The notes under the pieces are model-generated. The model saw only the letters and a list, made by a program, of their open reading frames with translations. It ran no database searches and was not told where the DNA came from. From an uncultured Burkholderiales bacterium (lineage in GTDB: Bacteria; Pseudomonadota; Gammaproteobacteria; Burkholderiales; Burkholderiaceae_E): DNA of 5,239 nt. Below, one piece after another: positions 1 through 5,239 of this stretch. Position numbers and translations under genes: made by a program. The stretch covers positions 1 through 5,239 of the forward strand of contig CAIUGQ010000644.1 in NCBI GenBank assembly GCA_903898725.1, read 5' to 3'. How positions within the stretch are numbered: position 1 is the first letter of the stretch; each line of letters starts with the position of its first letter.

Positions 1-135
1 AACGAGCAACCTACGAACGAGCAACCTACGAACGAGCAACCTACGAACGAGCAACCTACGAACGAGCAACCTACGAACGAGCAACCTACGAACGAGCAAC
101 CTACGAACGAGCAACCTACGAACGAGCCACCTTCG
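1..135. repeat. 15-base tandem repeat (minisatellite), 8 perfect copies plus 1 diverged, cut by window edge
   Basis: The unit AACGAGCAACCTACG is repeated head to tail without a mismatch eight times (1-120). A ninth copy (121-135) differs at two positions: A to C at unit position 8 and A to T at position 13. Sequence after 135 is unrelated. Copy number is a minimum because the array runs off the left edge. The unit is 8/15 GC, with six A and one T on the plus strand, so it is less GC-rich and more strand-skewed than the flagellar genes beside it. Perfect identity points to recent expansion or homogenisation. Since 15 is a multiple of three, copy-number changes would not shift a reading frame. 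Plus-strand readings are NEQPT, TSNLR and RATYE; minus-strand readings are RRLLV and VGCSF, with the sixth frame closed by TAG in every unit. Whether any frame is translated cannot be decided here. Confidence 0.97.
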
Positions 136-167
136 ACCAACAAGCACGTCGAACGATCGACCCGTCC

Positions 168-929
168 CTAAGCCCCGAACATCAGGAACAGCCGCCCCAT
201 CCCTTCCGCCAGCGGCCGCTCGATCCAGGGCAACCCCACCACCAGCAGCACGAGTCCCGCCCCGATCGTGATCGGAAAGCCGATTGAGAACAGCGAGAGC
301 TGCGGCGCGACCCGCGACATCACGCCGAGGATCAGGTTGACGAAGAGGATCAGGGCCAGGAACGGCAGCGCGATCAATAGGCCCAGCGCAAAGACCTCCG
401 CGCCCAGCGCCATCGGGTCGAAGCGTCCCGCGAAGCCGAAGGCCACCTCGCCGACCGGCAGGCTCGAGAAGCTCCTGAGCGTCGCGGCGATGAGCAGGAG
501 CGGGCCGTTCAGCGCCAGGAAGAGCAGCGTCGCGGTCGCGTTCATGAAGCTGCCGACCGCCGTGCCGGTGCCGCCCTGCGGATCGAAGAACCCGGCGAAC
601 GACAGCCCCATCTGCAGGCCGATCACCTCGCCGGCGAGGTCGAAGGCGGCGAACACCAGGCGCGCGGCGAAGCCGATCGCGAGGCCGACGGCCACTTCCT
701 GCGCAACGAATCCGAGCCCGGTCATCGACACCAGGTCGACCTTCACCGGCACGGTGACCGACGGGGCGATGGTGGCGGCGAGCACGATCGACAGGCCCAC
801 CCGGATGCGCGCCGGCACCGAGCGGATCGACAGCACCGGTGCGGCCGAGAAGAGCGCCAGGATCCGGAAGAACGGCAGCAGGAAGGCGGCCAGCCAGGTC
901 TGGAGCTGGGCGTCGGAGAACGCGACCAT
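168..929 (-). CDS. fliR: Flagellar type III export gate protein FliR
   Basis: FliR is an integral inner-membrane component of the flagellar export gate. With FliP and FliQ it forms the helical FliP5Q4R1 channel through which rod, hook and filament subunits leave the cytoplasm. The product is 253 residues, close to the usual FliR length of about 260, and strongly hydrophobic with several membrane segments (roughly 12-32, 40-58, 72-97, 130-150, 178-203 and 215-235). Family hallmarks are visible: the N-terminal FSAAPVLSIRSVPARIRVGL stretch (27-46), GLQMGLSFA...DPQ (104-118) and the conserved SRVAPQLSLFSIGFPITIG region (205-223). The ATG at 929 lies 10 bases after the fliQ stop, with only a weak GGA as ribosome-binding site, so coupling to fliQ is likely. 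It is the last gene of the visible operon. Its TAG stop at 170-168 is 32 bases from the tandem repeat, and the expected flhB does not follow in the sequence available. Confidence 0.97.
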   Translation of the reverse strand: MVAFSDAQLQTWLAAFLLPFFRILALFSAAPVLSIRSVPARIRVGLSIVLAATIAPSVTVPVKVDLVSMTGLGFVAQEVAVGLAIGFAARLVFAAFDLAGEVIGLQMGLSFAGFFDPQGGTGTAVGSFMNATATLLFLALNGPLLLIAATLRSFSSLPVGEVAFGFAGRFDPMALGAEVFALGLLIALPFLALILFVNLILGVMSRVAPQLSLFSIGFPITIGAGLVLLVVGLPWIERPLAEGMGRLFLMFGA

Positions 930-939
930 GGGTCCGGAC

Positions 940-1215
940 TCAGCCGCCCGCGATCAGCGAGGGGATGCTGATGATCGAGCGCTGCAGGTAGTCGACGAGC
1001 GTGCTGATCATCCACGGGCCGACCACGATCATCGTGACGGCCACGCCCACCAGCTTCGGCAGGAACGACAGGGTCTGCTCGTTGAGCTGCGTGATCGCCT
1101 GGAAGAAGCTGACCACCAGGCCGACGCCGAGCGCCACCCGCAGCAGCGGGGCCGAGACGATCAGCATCAGCTCGAGCGCCTGGCGCCCGATGGTGACGAC
1201 GGTTTCCGGACTCAT
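940..1215 (-). CDS. fliQ: Flagellar type III export gate protein FliQ
   Basis: FliQ is a small two-helix membrane protein, four copies of which pack around the FliP/FliR core of the flagellar export gate. The product has 91 residues, against a usual length near 89. It starts with the typical MSPETVVTIGRQALE segment, followed by a first hydrophobic helix (about 16-37), the conserved FQAITQLNEQTLSFLPKL loop (38-55), and a second helix (about 56-76) ending in the GPWM motif (66-69). The ATG at 1215 is 13 bases after the fliP stop. A GAGG sequence overlaps that stop codon (1230-1227), about 11 bases upstream, slightly far for an ideal ribosome-binding site. Placement between fliP and fliR is the canonical order and supports the call. 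No oddities are seen. Confidence 0.97.
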   Translation of the reverse strand: MSPETVVTIGRQALELMLIVSAPLLRVALGVGLVVSFFQAITQLNEQTLSFLPKLVGVAVTMIVVGPWMISTLVDYLQRSIISIPSLIAGG

Positions 1216-1228
1216 GGTGCGTCGGGCC

Positions 1229-1987
1229 TCATCCGAAGCTCGCCACCAGCGAGCCGACCAGCAATGTCCAGCCGTCCGCGAGCACGAACAGCATCAGCTT
1301 GAAGGGCAGGGCCACCAGGACCGGCGACAGCATCATCATGCCCATCGACATCAGGACCGAGGCGACGATCAGGTCGACGATCAGGAACGGGATGAACACC
1401 AGGAACCCGATCTGGAAGGCGGTCTTGAGCTCGCTGGTCACGAAGGCCGGGATCAGCACCCGCATCGGCATCTTCTCGGGCGTGACCGCCGTGTCGACCT
1501 TCGCGATCCGGGCGAACAGGGAGAGGTCCGTCTCGCGGGTCTGCTTGAGCATGAAGCTGCGCAGCGGGTCGCTGCCGCGCTCGACCGCAGTCTCGAAGCC
1601 CATCTTCGCCTCGGTGTACGGCCGATAGGCCTCGGCGTAGATCTTGTCGAGGGTCGGGCCCATCACGAACAGCGTCAGGAACAGCGAGAGGCCGACGATC
1701 ACCTGGTTCGGCGGCGTGGTCTGCAGCCCGAGCGCCTGGCGCAGCAGCGAGAGCACGATCACGATCCGGGTGAAGCTGGTCATCAGCAGCAGCACGGCGG
1801 GCAGGAACGAGAGCGCCGCGAAGGCGAGCATCGTCTGCACGGGCAGCGAGTAGGTCGTGCCGCCGCCGCCGCTCGGGCGGGCGTCGAGCGACAGCGCGTT
1901 CTGCGCGGCCACCGGCGCCGCGGCGGCCAGCAGCGCGAGCGCCAGGCCGAGCGCCGCGCGGCGCGGTCTGGAGGGGCGGTCAGCCAT
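1229..1987 (-). CDS. fliP: Flagellar type III export gate protein FliP
   Basis: FliP is the main channel subunit of the flagellar export gate, five copies per gate. The 252-residue product is of normal length. Residues 1-29 look like the cleavable signal peptide known for FliP: Arg-rich start, Ala/Leu core, and AxA-type end at about PVAAQ. Membrane helices follow at about 52-82 and 95-113. A soluble periplasmic stretch (about 114-180) comes next, then two C-terminal helices. The family signatures are intact: TSFTRIVIVLSLLRQALG (70-87), PAFVTSELKTAF (180-191) and the FliP signature IPFLIVDLIVAS...SPV (199-223). The methionine-rich MSMGMMML run (213-220) corresponds in family knowledge to the gasket that seals the closed pore. 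The ATG at 1987 overlaps the last 8 bases of fliO and has no clear ribosome-binding site, so translation is probably coupled to fliO. Confidence 0.98.
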   Translation of the reverse strand: MADRPSRPRRAALGLALALLAAAAPVAAQNALSLDARPSGGGGTTYSLPVQTMLAFAALSFLPAVLLLMTSFTRIVIVLSLLRQALGLQTTPPNQVIVGLSLFLTLFVMGPTLDKIYAEAYRPYTEAKMGFETAVERGSDPLRSFMLKQTRETDLSLFARIAKVDTAVTPEKMPMRVLIPAFVTSELKTAFQIGFLVFIPFLIVDLIVASVLMSMGMMMLSPVLVALPFKLMLFVLADGWTLLVGSLVASFG

Positions 1988-2342
1988 GGCGCTTGAGCCG
2001 GTCGAGCATCTGGGCGAAGGGGTTCGGGGGGAAGGCGGGTGTCGCCGGCCGGTCGGGCGACCCGGGCGCGCCGCCGTCGGTGGCGGGCGCGCTGCGCTCG
2101 AGCTCGGCGAGCAGCGAGATCGACTGACCGGTCACGCCGAGCATCCAGCGACGACCCTCGGCCTCGACCACGACGACGCGCTCGCGCGGGCCGAGGGTCA
2201 GGCCGCCGGCCAGCGTCACCGGCCGCGCACCGCCCGGTGCGCCGCCCTGCAGGCGCTTGAGCACCCACAGCGCGACCGGGATCAGCGCGGCCACCGCGAC
2301 GAACGCGAGCAGCGCGGGCCAGACCGATGGAGCGTCGTTCAT
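1980..2342 (-). CDS. fliO: Flagellar biosynthetic protein FliO, export-gate assembly factor
   Basis: FliO is a poorly conserved single-pass membrane protein that helps FliP assemble into the export gate without being part of the final channel. The frame here stays open further upstream, antisense-like inside fliN, but the real start is the ATG at 2342, 5 bases after the fliN stop. This gives 120 residues, within the normal FliO range. Residues 8-28 form one transmembrane helix (WPALLAFVAVAALIPVALWV) followed by a basic KR. Residues 45-83 form the FliO-type small beta domain, recognisable by GGLTLGPRERVVVVEAEGRR, WMLGVTGQSISLLAEL and similar strands. The rest is a Pro/Gly/Ala linker ending in NPFAQMLDRLK. 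The stop codon lies inside the fliP start (ATGGCTGA, 8-base overlap). The assignment rests on both sequence pattern and the invariant position between fliN and fliP. Confidence 0.93.
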   Translation of the reverse strand: MNDAPSVWPALLAFVAVAALIPVALWVLKRLQGGAPGGARPVTLAGGLTLGPRERVVVVEAEGRRWMLGVTGQSISLLAELERSAPATDGGAPGSPDRPATPAFPPNPFAQMLDRLKRHG

Positions 2343-2347
2343 CGGGG

Positions 2348-2803
2348 TCAGTTCCGGTTGAGCCGGCGCACGCGCTCGGACGGGGTCACGATGTCGGTGA
2401 GGCGGATGCCGAACTTGTCGTTCACCACCACCACCTCGCCCTGGGCGATCAGGCAGCCGTTGACCAGCACGTCCATCGGCTCGCCGGCGAGCGCGTCGAG
2501 CTCGATGACCGAGCCCTGGGCGAGCTGCAGGATGTGCTTGATCGGGATCCGGGTGCGGCCGAGCTCGACGGTCAGCTGGACGGGGATGTCCAGGATCATG
2601 TCGATGTCCTGGCGGCCGGGGCCGCCGGGGCTGGCCGTCGCGCCCATCGACGGGAACAGGTGGTCGGCCCGCTCGACGCGCTCGATGCCGGCGAGCGGTC
2701 CGCCTTCGTCGGCGGGGGCGTCGGGCTTGGCTTCGGCGAGGGCCGCCGCCCACTCGTCGGCCAGTGCGTCCTGGCCTTCCTCGGCGGGGGAGTCGGTGCT
2801 CAT
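2348..2803 (-). CDS. fliN: Flagellar motor switch C-ring protein FliN
   Basis: FliN forms the bottom of the cytoplasmic C-ring with FliM, where it takes part in rotor switching and receives export substrates via FliH. The product has 151 residues. The first 64 or so are an acidic, low-complexity region rich in Ala, Asp, Glu and Pro, as in many proteobacterial FliN proteins. Residues 65-143 are the SpoA (surface presentation of antigens) domain: DIDMILDIPVQLTVELGRTR (66-85), the helix KHILQLAQGSVIELD (89-103), GEPMDVLVNGCLIAQGEVVV (107-126) and NDKFGIRLTDIV (128-139). This part is near the family consensus. The ATG at 2803 is chosen because it has a good GGAG ribosome-binding site 6 bases upstream. 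The 31-base gap after fliM is the widest in the fliL-fliR block; the gap to fliO is 5 bases. Confidence 0.97.
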   Translation of the reverse strand: MSTDSPAEEGQDALADEWAAALAEAKPDAPADEGGPLAGIERVERADHLFPSMGATASPGGPGRQDIDMILDIPVQLTVELGRTRIPIKHILQLAQGSVIELDALAGEPMDVLVNGCLIAQGEVVVVNDKFGIRLTDIVTPSERVRRLNRN

Positions 2804-2809
2804 CGTGTG

Positions 2810-2813
2810 CTCC
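2810..2813 (-). promoter_or_regulatory. Ribosome-binding site of fliN
   Basis: On the minus strand GGAG sits 6 bases before the fliN ATG, inside the 31-base fliM-fliN gap. It is one of only two textbook Shine-Dalgarno sequences in the block (the other precedes fliL). This fixes the fliN start and suggests fliN can be translated independently of fliM. That would fit the need for FliN in excess over FliM in the C-ring, although this stoichiometric reading is inference. Confidence 0.7.
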
Positions 2814-2834
2814 GTGGGGTCGGGAGGGCGTGTC

Positions 2835-3809
2835 TCAGGACTGGGCCTGGGGCACGCTGAGGAAATCCTGGATCCGGATCGAGTAGCGGCCGTTCGAGGT
2901 GCCGTATCGGCATTCGAAGACGGGCACGCCGTCGGACTTCACGACGAGGCTGTCCTTCAGGTCGAGCTCGATGAAGTCGCCCGGCTTGAGCGCCATCAGT
3001 TCGCCGACGGTGGCCTGGGCGTGTCCGAGCTCCGCGGACAGCTCGATCTCGGCGACCTTGATCTGCTGGGTCAGCAGGTTCACCCAGCGCTTGTCGGTCT
3101 CGATCGAGTCGCCCTGCAGCGACGAGTACAGCGTGTCGCGGATCGGCTCGAGCGTGGAGTAGGGGATGCAGATGTGCAGTTCGCCGCCGAGCTCGCCGAT
3201 CTCCAGCGAGAAGGTCGTGGTCACCACGATCTCGCCCGGGGTGGCGATCGTCGCGAACTGCGGGTTCATCTCCGAGCGCAGGTACTCGAGGCTCAGCGGA
3301 TAGATGCCGGTCCACGCCTTGCGGTACTCCTCGAGCGTGACGTCGAGCATGCGCTGGATGATCCGCTGCTCGGTGGCGGAGAAGTCGCGGCCCTCGATGC
3401 GGTACTGCATGCGGCCGTTGCCGCCGAACAGGTTGTCGATGACGGTGAAGACCAGCTTGGGATCGCAGATCACCAGGCCGTTGCCGCGCAGCGGCTTGAC
3501 CGCGACGATGTTGATGTTCGCGGGGACCGCGATGCCGCGCAGGAAGGCGCTGTATTTCTGGACCTTGATCGGGCCGACCGAGATCTCGGGGTTGCGCCGC
3601 ATGAAGTTGAACAGGCCGATCCGCAGGTTCCGGGCGAATCGCTCGTTGATGATCTCCAGCGTGGGCATCCGCCCGCGGACGATTCGCTCCTGCTTGGCGA
3701 GGTCGTACGGGATCGGTCCGCGGGGACCGTCAGCGGCTGCGGCGGGCGCCTCGTCGACGCCCTCCAGCAGCGCATCGACCTCATCCTGGGAGAGGAACTG
3801 CTCGGCCAT
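2835..3809 (-). CDS. fliM: Flagellar motor switch protein FliM, CheY-P receptor of the C-ring
   Basis: FliM is the middle layer of the C-ring. It binds phosphorylated CheY, contacts FliG above and FliN below, and so controls the direction of rotation. The product is 324 residues, the usual length. The N-terminal LSQDEVDALL peptide (6-15) is the conserved CheY-P docking motif, followed by a flexible Ala/Pro linker (about 16-33). The middle CheC-like domain begins at about residue 42 with the highly conserved ERIVRGRMPTLEIINERFAR. It contains the FliG-contacting GGNGR loop (129-133) and RSEMNPQFATIATP (178-191). The C-terminal SpoA domain (about 250-318) includes LMALKPGDFIELDL (271-284), GVPVFECRYG (294-303) and IRIQDFL (311-317). 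The ATG at 3809 lies 6 bases after the fliL stop with no clear ribosome-binding site, suggesting coupling. All key motifs are present. The presence of the CheY-binding peptide implies a chemotaxis system elsewhere in the genome. Confidence 0.98.
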   Translation of the reverse strand: MAEQFLSQDEVDALLEGVDEAPAAAADGPRGPIPYDLAKQERIVRGRMPTLEIINERFARNLRIGLFNFMRRNPEISVGPIKVQKYSAFLRGIAVPANINIVAVKPLRGNGLVICDPKLVFTVIDNLFGGNGRMQYRIEGRDFSATEQRIIQRMLDVTLEEYRKAWTGIYPLSLEYLRSEMNPQFATIATPGEIVVTTTFSLEIGELGGELHICIPYSTLEPIRDTLYSSLQGDSIETDKRWVNLLTQQIKVAEIELSAELGHAQATVGELMALKPGDFIELDLKDSLVVKSDGVPVFECRYGTSNGRYSIRIQDFLSVPQAQS

Positions 3810-3815
3810 GTCGGA

Positions 3816-4442
3816 TCACTGCACGATGAAGGAGGCGAAATGGACCTGGGCGACCGGGTTCGGCGGGGGTTCGGCCTTCTTCACCTTGGCCTTCTCCTTC
3901 GACTTGCCGCCCTTGGCCTTCTCGCCGTCCTTGACCTTCACCTTCGGTGGCGGCGCCTCCTCTTCCTCGTGCTCGTCCTCGGCGGGCGGCGTCCAGCCCA
4001 GCGGGCGGGCCGCGGCCACGGCGATCTCCGCAGCCAGCGCTTCCTTGCCCTCGCGGGTGGTGAGCTGGTTGGCGAGCTTCGAGGAGATCAGCAGCAGCAG
4101 CTCGTTGCGCACCGCCGGCATCTTCGCGGTGAGCTTCGCCTCGGCCTCCTTGCTCTCGACCTCGAGCACCACGCCGATCTGCGCATAGCGTTCGGACTCG
4201 CGGTCGGCGAGGTTGACGACGAAGTTCTCGAGCGTGACGAACACATGCAGCGCCTTGCGCTTCTCTTCTGCCTTCTCGGCGGCGGCAGCAGCGGACGCCT
4301 CGTCGGGCTCGCCACGACCGAGGAACCACCAGGCCGCGCCACCGCCGCCGCCGGCGAGCACCAGCGCGGCGACGAGCCCGATGATCAGGCCTTTCTTGCT
4401 CTTCTTGGGCGTTGCTTCACTCTTATCGGCGGCGTCGCTCAT
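3816..4442 (-). CDS. fliL: Flagellar basal body-associated protein FliL, with a charged Lys/Glu insert
   Basis: FliL is a single-pass inner-membrane protein associated with the stator around the basal body; it promotes stator engagement and torque. The product is 208 residues, longer than the 150-180 common for the family. It has a short Lys-rich cytoplasmic N-terminus (1-17), one transmembrane helix (about 18-41, with a Gly-rich stretch and WWF end), an Ala/Glu linker (about 44-63) and the periplasmic FliL domain (about 64-147: HVFVTLENFVVNLAD, RYAQIGVVLEVE, KMPAVRNELLLLISSK). The domain is then broken by a low-complexity insert (about 151-197), first acidic then Lys- and Pro-rich, before the usual final segment VHFASFIVQ (200-208). 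The extra length is due to this insert. The ATG at 4442 has GGAG 5 bases upstream. fliL is first in the tightly packed block and is separated from fliK by 133 bases. Confidence 0.95.
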   Translation of the reverse strand: MSDAADKSEATPKKSKKGLIIGLVAALVLAGGGGGAAWWFLGRGEPDEASAAAAAEKAEEKRKALHVFVTLENFVVNLADRESERYAQIGVVLEVESKEAEAKLTAKMPAVRNELLLLISSKLANQLTTREGKEALAAEIAVAAARPLGWTPPAEDEHEEEEAPPPKVKVKDGEKAKGGKSKEKAKVKKAEPPPNPVAQVHFASFIVQ

Positions 4443-4447
4443 GCGAT

Positions 4448-4451
4448 CTCC
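4448..4451 (-). promoter_or_regulatory. Ribosome-binding site of fliL
   Basis: GGAG on the minus strand lies 5 bases before the fliL ATG and settles the start. A strong site fits its position after a 133-base untranslated spacer, where coupling to fliK would not be possible. Confidence 0.7.
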
Positions 4452-4528
4452 GGCAGGGGCTGGATGGGCTCGTTGCAGTTCACGAGCCGATCATCGCAAT
4501 ACTTGAGACCCCCGAAGCACCGATAAGG

Positions 4529-4572
4529 GCGGCGTGCATCGACCTGTTCGCCGCTTGCGCGGCGCACGCCGC
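4529..4572 (-). other. Nested GC-rich inverted repeat just downstream of fliK (possible attenuator or RNA-processing hairpin)
   Basis: A perfect 9-base inverted repeat is present: GCGGCGTGC at 4529-4537 and GCACGCCGC at 4564-4572. Inside its 26-base loop lies a second perfect hairpin, CGCCGC (4549-4554), TTGC loop, GCGGCG (4559-4564), which shares one base with the outer stem. On the transcript the structure begins 3 bases after the fliK stop codon. No T-run follows it in the direction of transcription (the next bases read CCTTATCGG), so it is not a standard intrinsic terminator. It could reduce read-through, protect the fliK end or mark a processing site; these roles are inference. In such GC-rich DNA short inverted repeats also arise by chance, though a nested pair placed exactly after a stop codon is suggestive. 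Confidence 0.45.
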
Positions 4573-4575
4573 GGG

Positions 4576-5239
4576 TCAGGCGAAGACGTCGACCCGACCG
4601 GCGCGCGCGGAGCGGGCGGGCGCTGCGGCCGGGCCCGCATCGAGCGCGCCGCTGCCGAGCAGCGAGACGATGCCGCTGCGTCCGTCGCCACGCGGGCCGC
4701 GACCACGGCCGCCGTCGCCCTGCTGGGCGCGCCCGGAGCCGGCGTCGATCATCGCGCCGCCGAGCTGCAGGCCCTGTGCGGAGAGCATCTCGCGCAGCTT
4801 CGGCAAGGCCTGCTCGATCGCGCCGCGGGTCTCGGCATGGGCCGCGACCACCCCGATCGAGGCGGCATCGCCGTCGATCGCGAGCTCGATGCGGATCGGT
4901 CCGAGCTCCTGCGGATTGAGGGTCAGCTCGGCGCCCTGCAGCCCCTCGCGCACGAGCCAGGTGACGCGCTCGGAGAAGGCGTCGGCGAAGCGCGGGTCCT
5001 GCACGGGGACGGTGATGGGGTAGGAGCCGGCGGGCGCCTGGGTGTCCTGGGGGGCCTCCGCCGTCGGTGCGGCAACCCCTGCGGGCAGCGGCTGGAACAC
5101 GGAGGCCGTTGGAACCGGGGCGGTCTCGGGGCCGGCGTCGGCACCGCCGCGCAGCCGCTCGCCGAGTGCGCGCAGCGCGTCGGCCTGCACGGCGGGGAAC
5201 GGCGAGGCGCTTGCCGCGGCGGGATCGGCGGCGGCGGCG
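4576..5239 (-). CDS. fliK: Flagellar hook-length control protein FliK, C-terminal part (5' end outside window)
   Basis: FliK is the secreted molecular ruler that measures the hook and makes FlhB switch export from hook to filament subunits. The frame is open from the right edge to the TGA at 4578-4576, giving 220 residues of the C-terminus; the N-terminal export and ruler regions lie outside the window. An in-frame GTG at 5190 is not the likely start, because the Ala/Pro-rich frame continues upstream without a stop. Counting from that GTG, residues 15-60 are a Pro/Ala-rich linker and 65-150 are the compact FliK C-terminal domain: RFADAFSERVTWLVREGLQG, the hallmark LTLNPQELGPIRIEL (89-103) and the helix TRGAIEQALPKLREMLSAQG (121-140). 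A Gly/Arg-rich stretch (151-173) and a short tail ending GRVDVFA follow; the ending resembles betaproteobacterial FliK tails. fliL lies 133 bases downstream. Confidence 0.92.
   Translation of the reverse strand, partial: AAAADPAAASASPFPAVQADALRALGERLRGGADAGPETAPVPTASVFQPLPAGVAAPTAEAPQDTQAPAGSYPITVPVQDPRFADAFSERVTWLVREGLQGAELTLNPQELGPIRIELAIDGDAASIGVVAAHAETRGAIEQALPKLREMLSAQGLQLGGAMIDAGSGRAQQGDGGRGRGPRGDGRSGIVSLLGSGALDAGPAAAPARSARAGRVDVFA

Noticed and set aside
1..135. Tandem array as a CRISPR.
   Set aside because: Units are 15 bases and directly adjacent with no spacers, so it is a simple tandem repeat.
147..162. Small inverted repeat after fliR (GTCGA 148-152, loop ACGA, TCGAC 157-161) as a terminator.
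   Set aside because: Only five base pairs, not GC-rich enough and without a T-run on the minus strand; too weak to call.
268..1996. Two long plus-strand open frames (268-1302 and 1001-1996) opposite fliR, fliQ and fliP.
   Set aside because: Same reason: low-complexity, charge- and Gln/His-rich translations opposite clear FliR, FliQ and FliP coding sequences.
2343..2753. Upstream extension of the fliO frame to a start at 2753 (257 residues).
   Set aside because: The extra part is an Arg/Pro-rich reading of fliN in another frame. The ATG at 2342 gives a normal FliO with its membrane helix at the N-terminus.
4489..4520. Minus-strand GGG...TTGC spacing in the fliK-fliL gap as a sigma-54 (-24/-12) promoter for fliL.
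   Set aside because: The GG and GC elements are one base too far apart and the -24 box does not match TGGCAC; sigma-54 spacing is strict.
1857..4526. An 889-codon plus-strand open frame running antisense to fliL through fliP, plus several shorter plus-strand frames.
   Set aside because: It lies opposite seven genes whose products are all recognisable. Its translation is compositionally biased (Arg, Asp, Glu, His, Gln, Leu rich) with no family motif. Long antisense frames are expected where codon third positions are nearly all G or C.
4500..4526. Plus-strand ACCGATAA (4519-4526), resembling the -10 element of a sigma-28 flagellar promoter.
   Set aside because: The matching -35 position (4500-4507, TACTTGAG) does not resemble TAAAGTTT, and it would fire antisense into fliK.
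4576..5190. GTG at 5190 as the true start of fliK.
   Set aside because: A 204-residue FliK would lack the N-terminal export and ruler region, and the frame remains open to the window edge.

Overview
The window is a GC-rich (by eye) bacterial segment holding the distal part of a flagellar operon, all on the minus strand. In transcription order it runs fliK (3' part only), fliL, fliM, fliN, fliO, fliP, fliQ, fliR. This order is the classic proteobacterial one. The FliM, FliR and FliK sequences read most like betaproteobacterial (Burkholderiales-type) proteins from memory; that placement is an inference, not a computed result.

Layout from the right edge leftward: 5239-4576 is the C-terminal part of the hook-length regulator FliK. 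A 133-base spacer (4575-4443) follows, with a nested GC-rich stem-loop just after the fliK stop and no promoter that I find convincing. From fliL (4442) to fliR (168) the seven genes are packed with gaps of 6, 31 and 5 bases, then an 8-base overlap (fliO/fliP), then gaps of 13 and 10 bases. This implies one transcript with translational coupling. The products fall into three groups. FliK sets hook length and triggers the export switch. FliL (stator-associated) with FliM and FliN (C-ring switch) supports motor function. FliO, FliP, FliQ and FliR assemble and form the core of the flagellar type III export gate. No flhB follows fliR within the visible sequence.

The left edge (1-135) is a 15-base tandem repeat: eight identical copies plus one diverged copy, cut by the window start, ending 32 bases before the fliR stop codon. 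It is richer in A and poorer in T than the rest of the window. It stays open in five of six reading frames. One plus-strand frame ends in a TAA that interlocks with the fliR TAG (CTAA at 168-171), so the repeat may be the C-terminal tail of a convergent gene, or a non-coding minisatellite between operons. This is the only clearly unusual element; the rest is a well-preserved, ordinary flagellar cluster with small oddities in FliL, in the FliK tail and in the fliK-fliL spacer.
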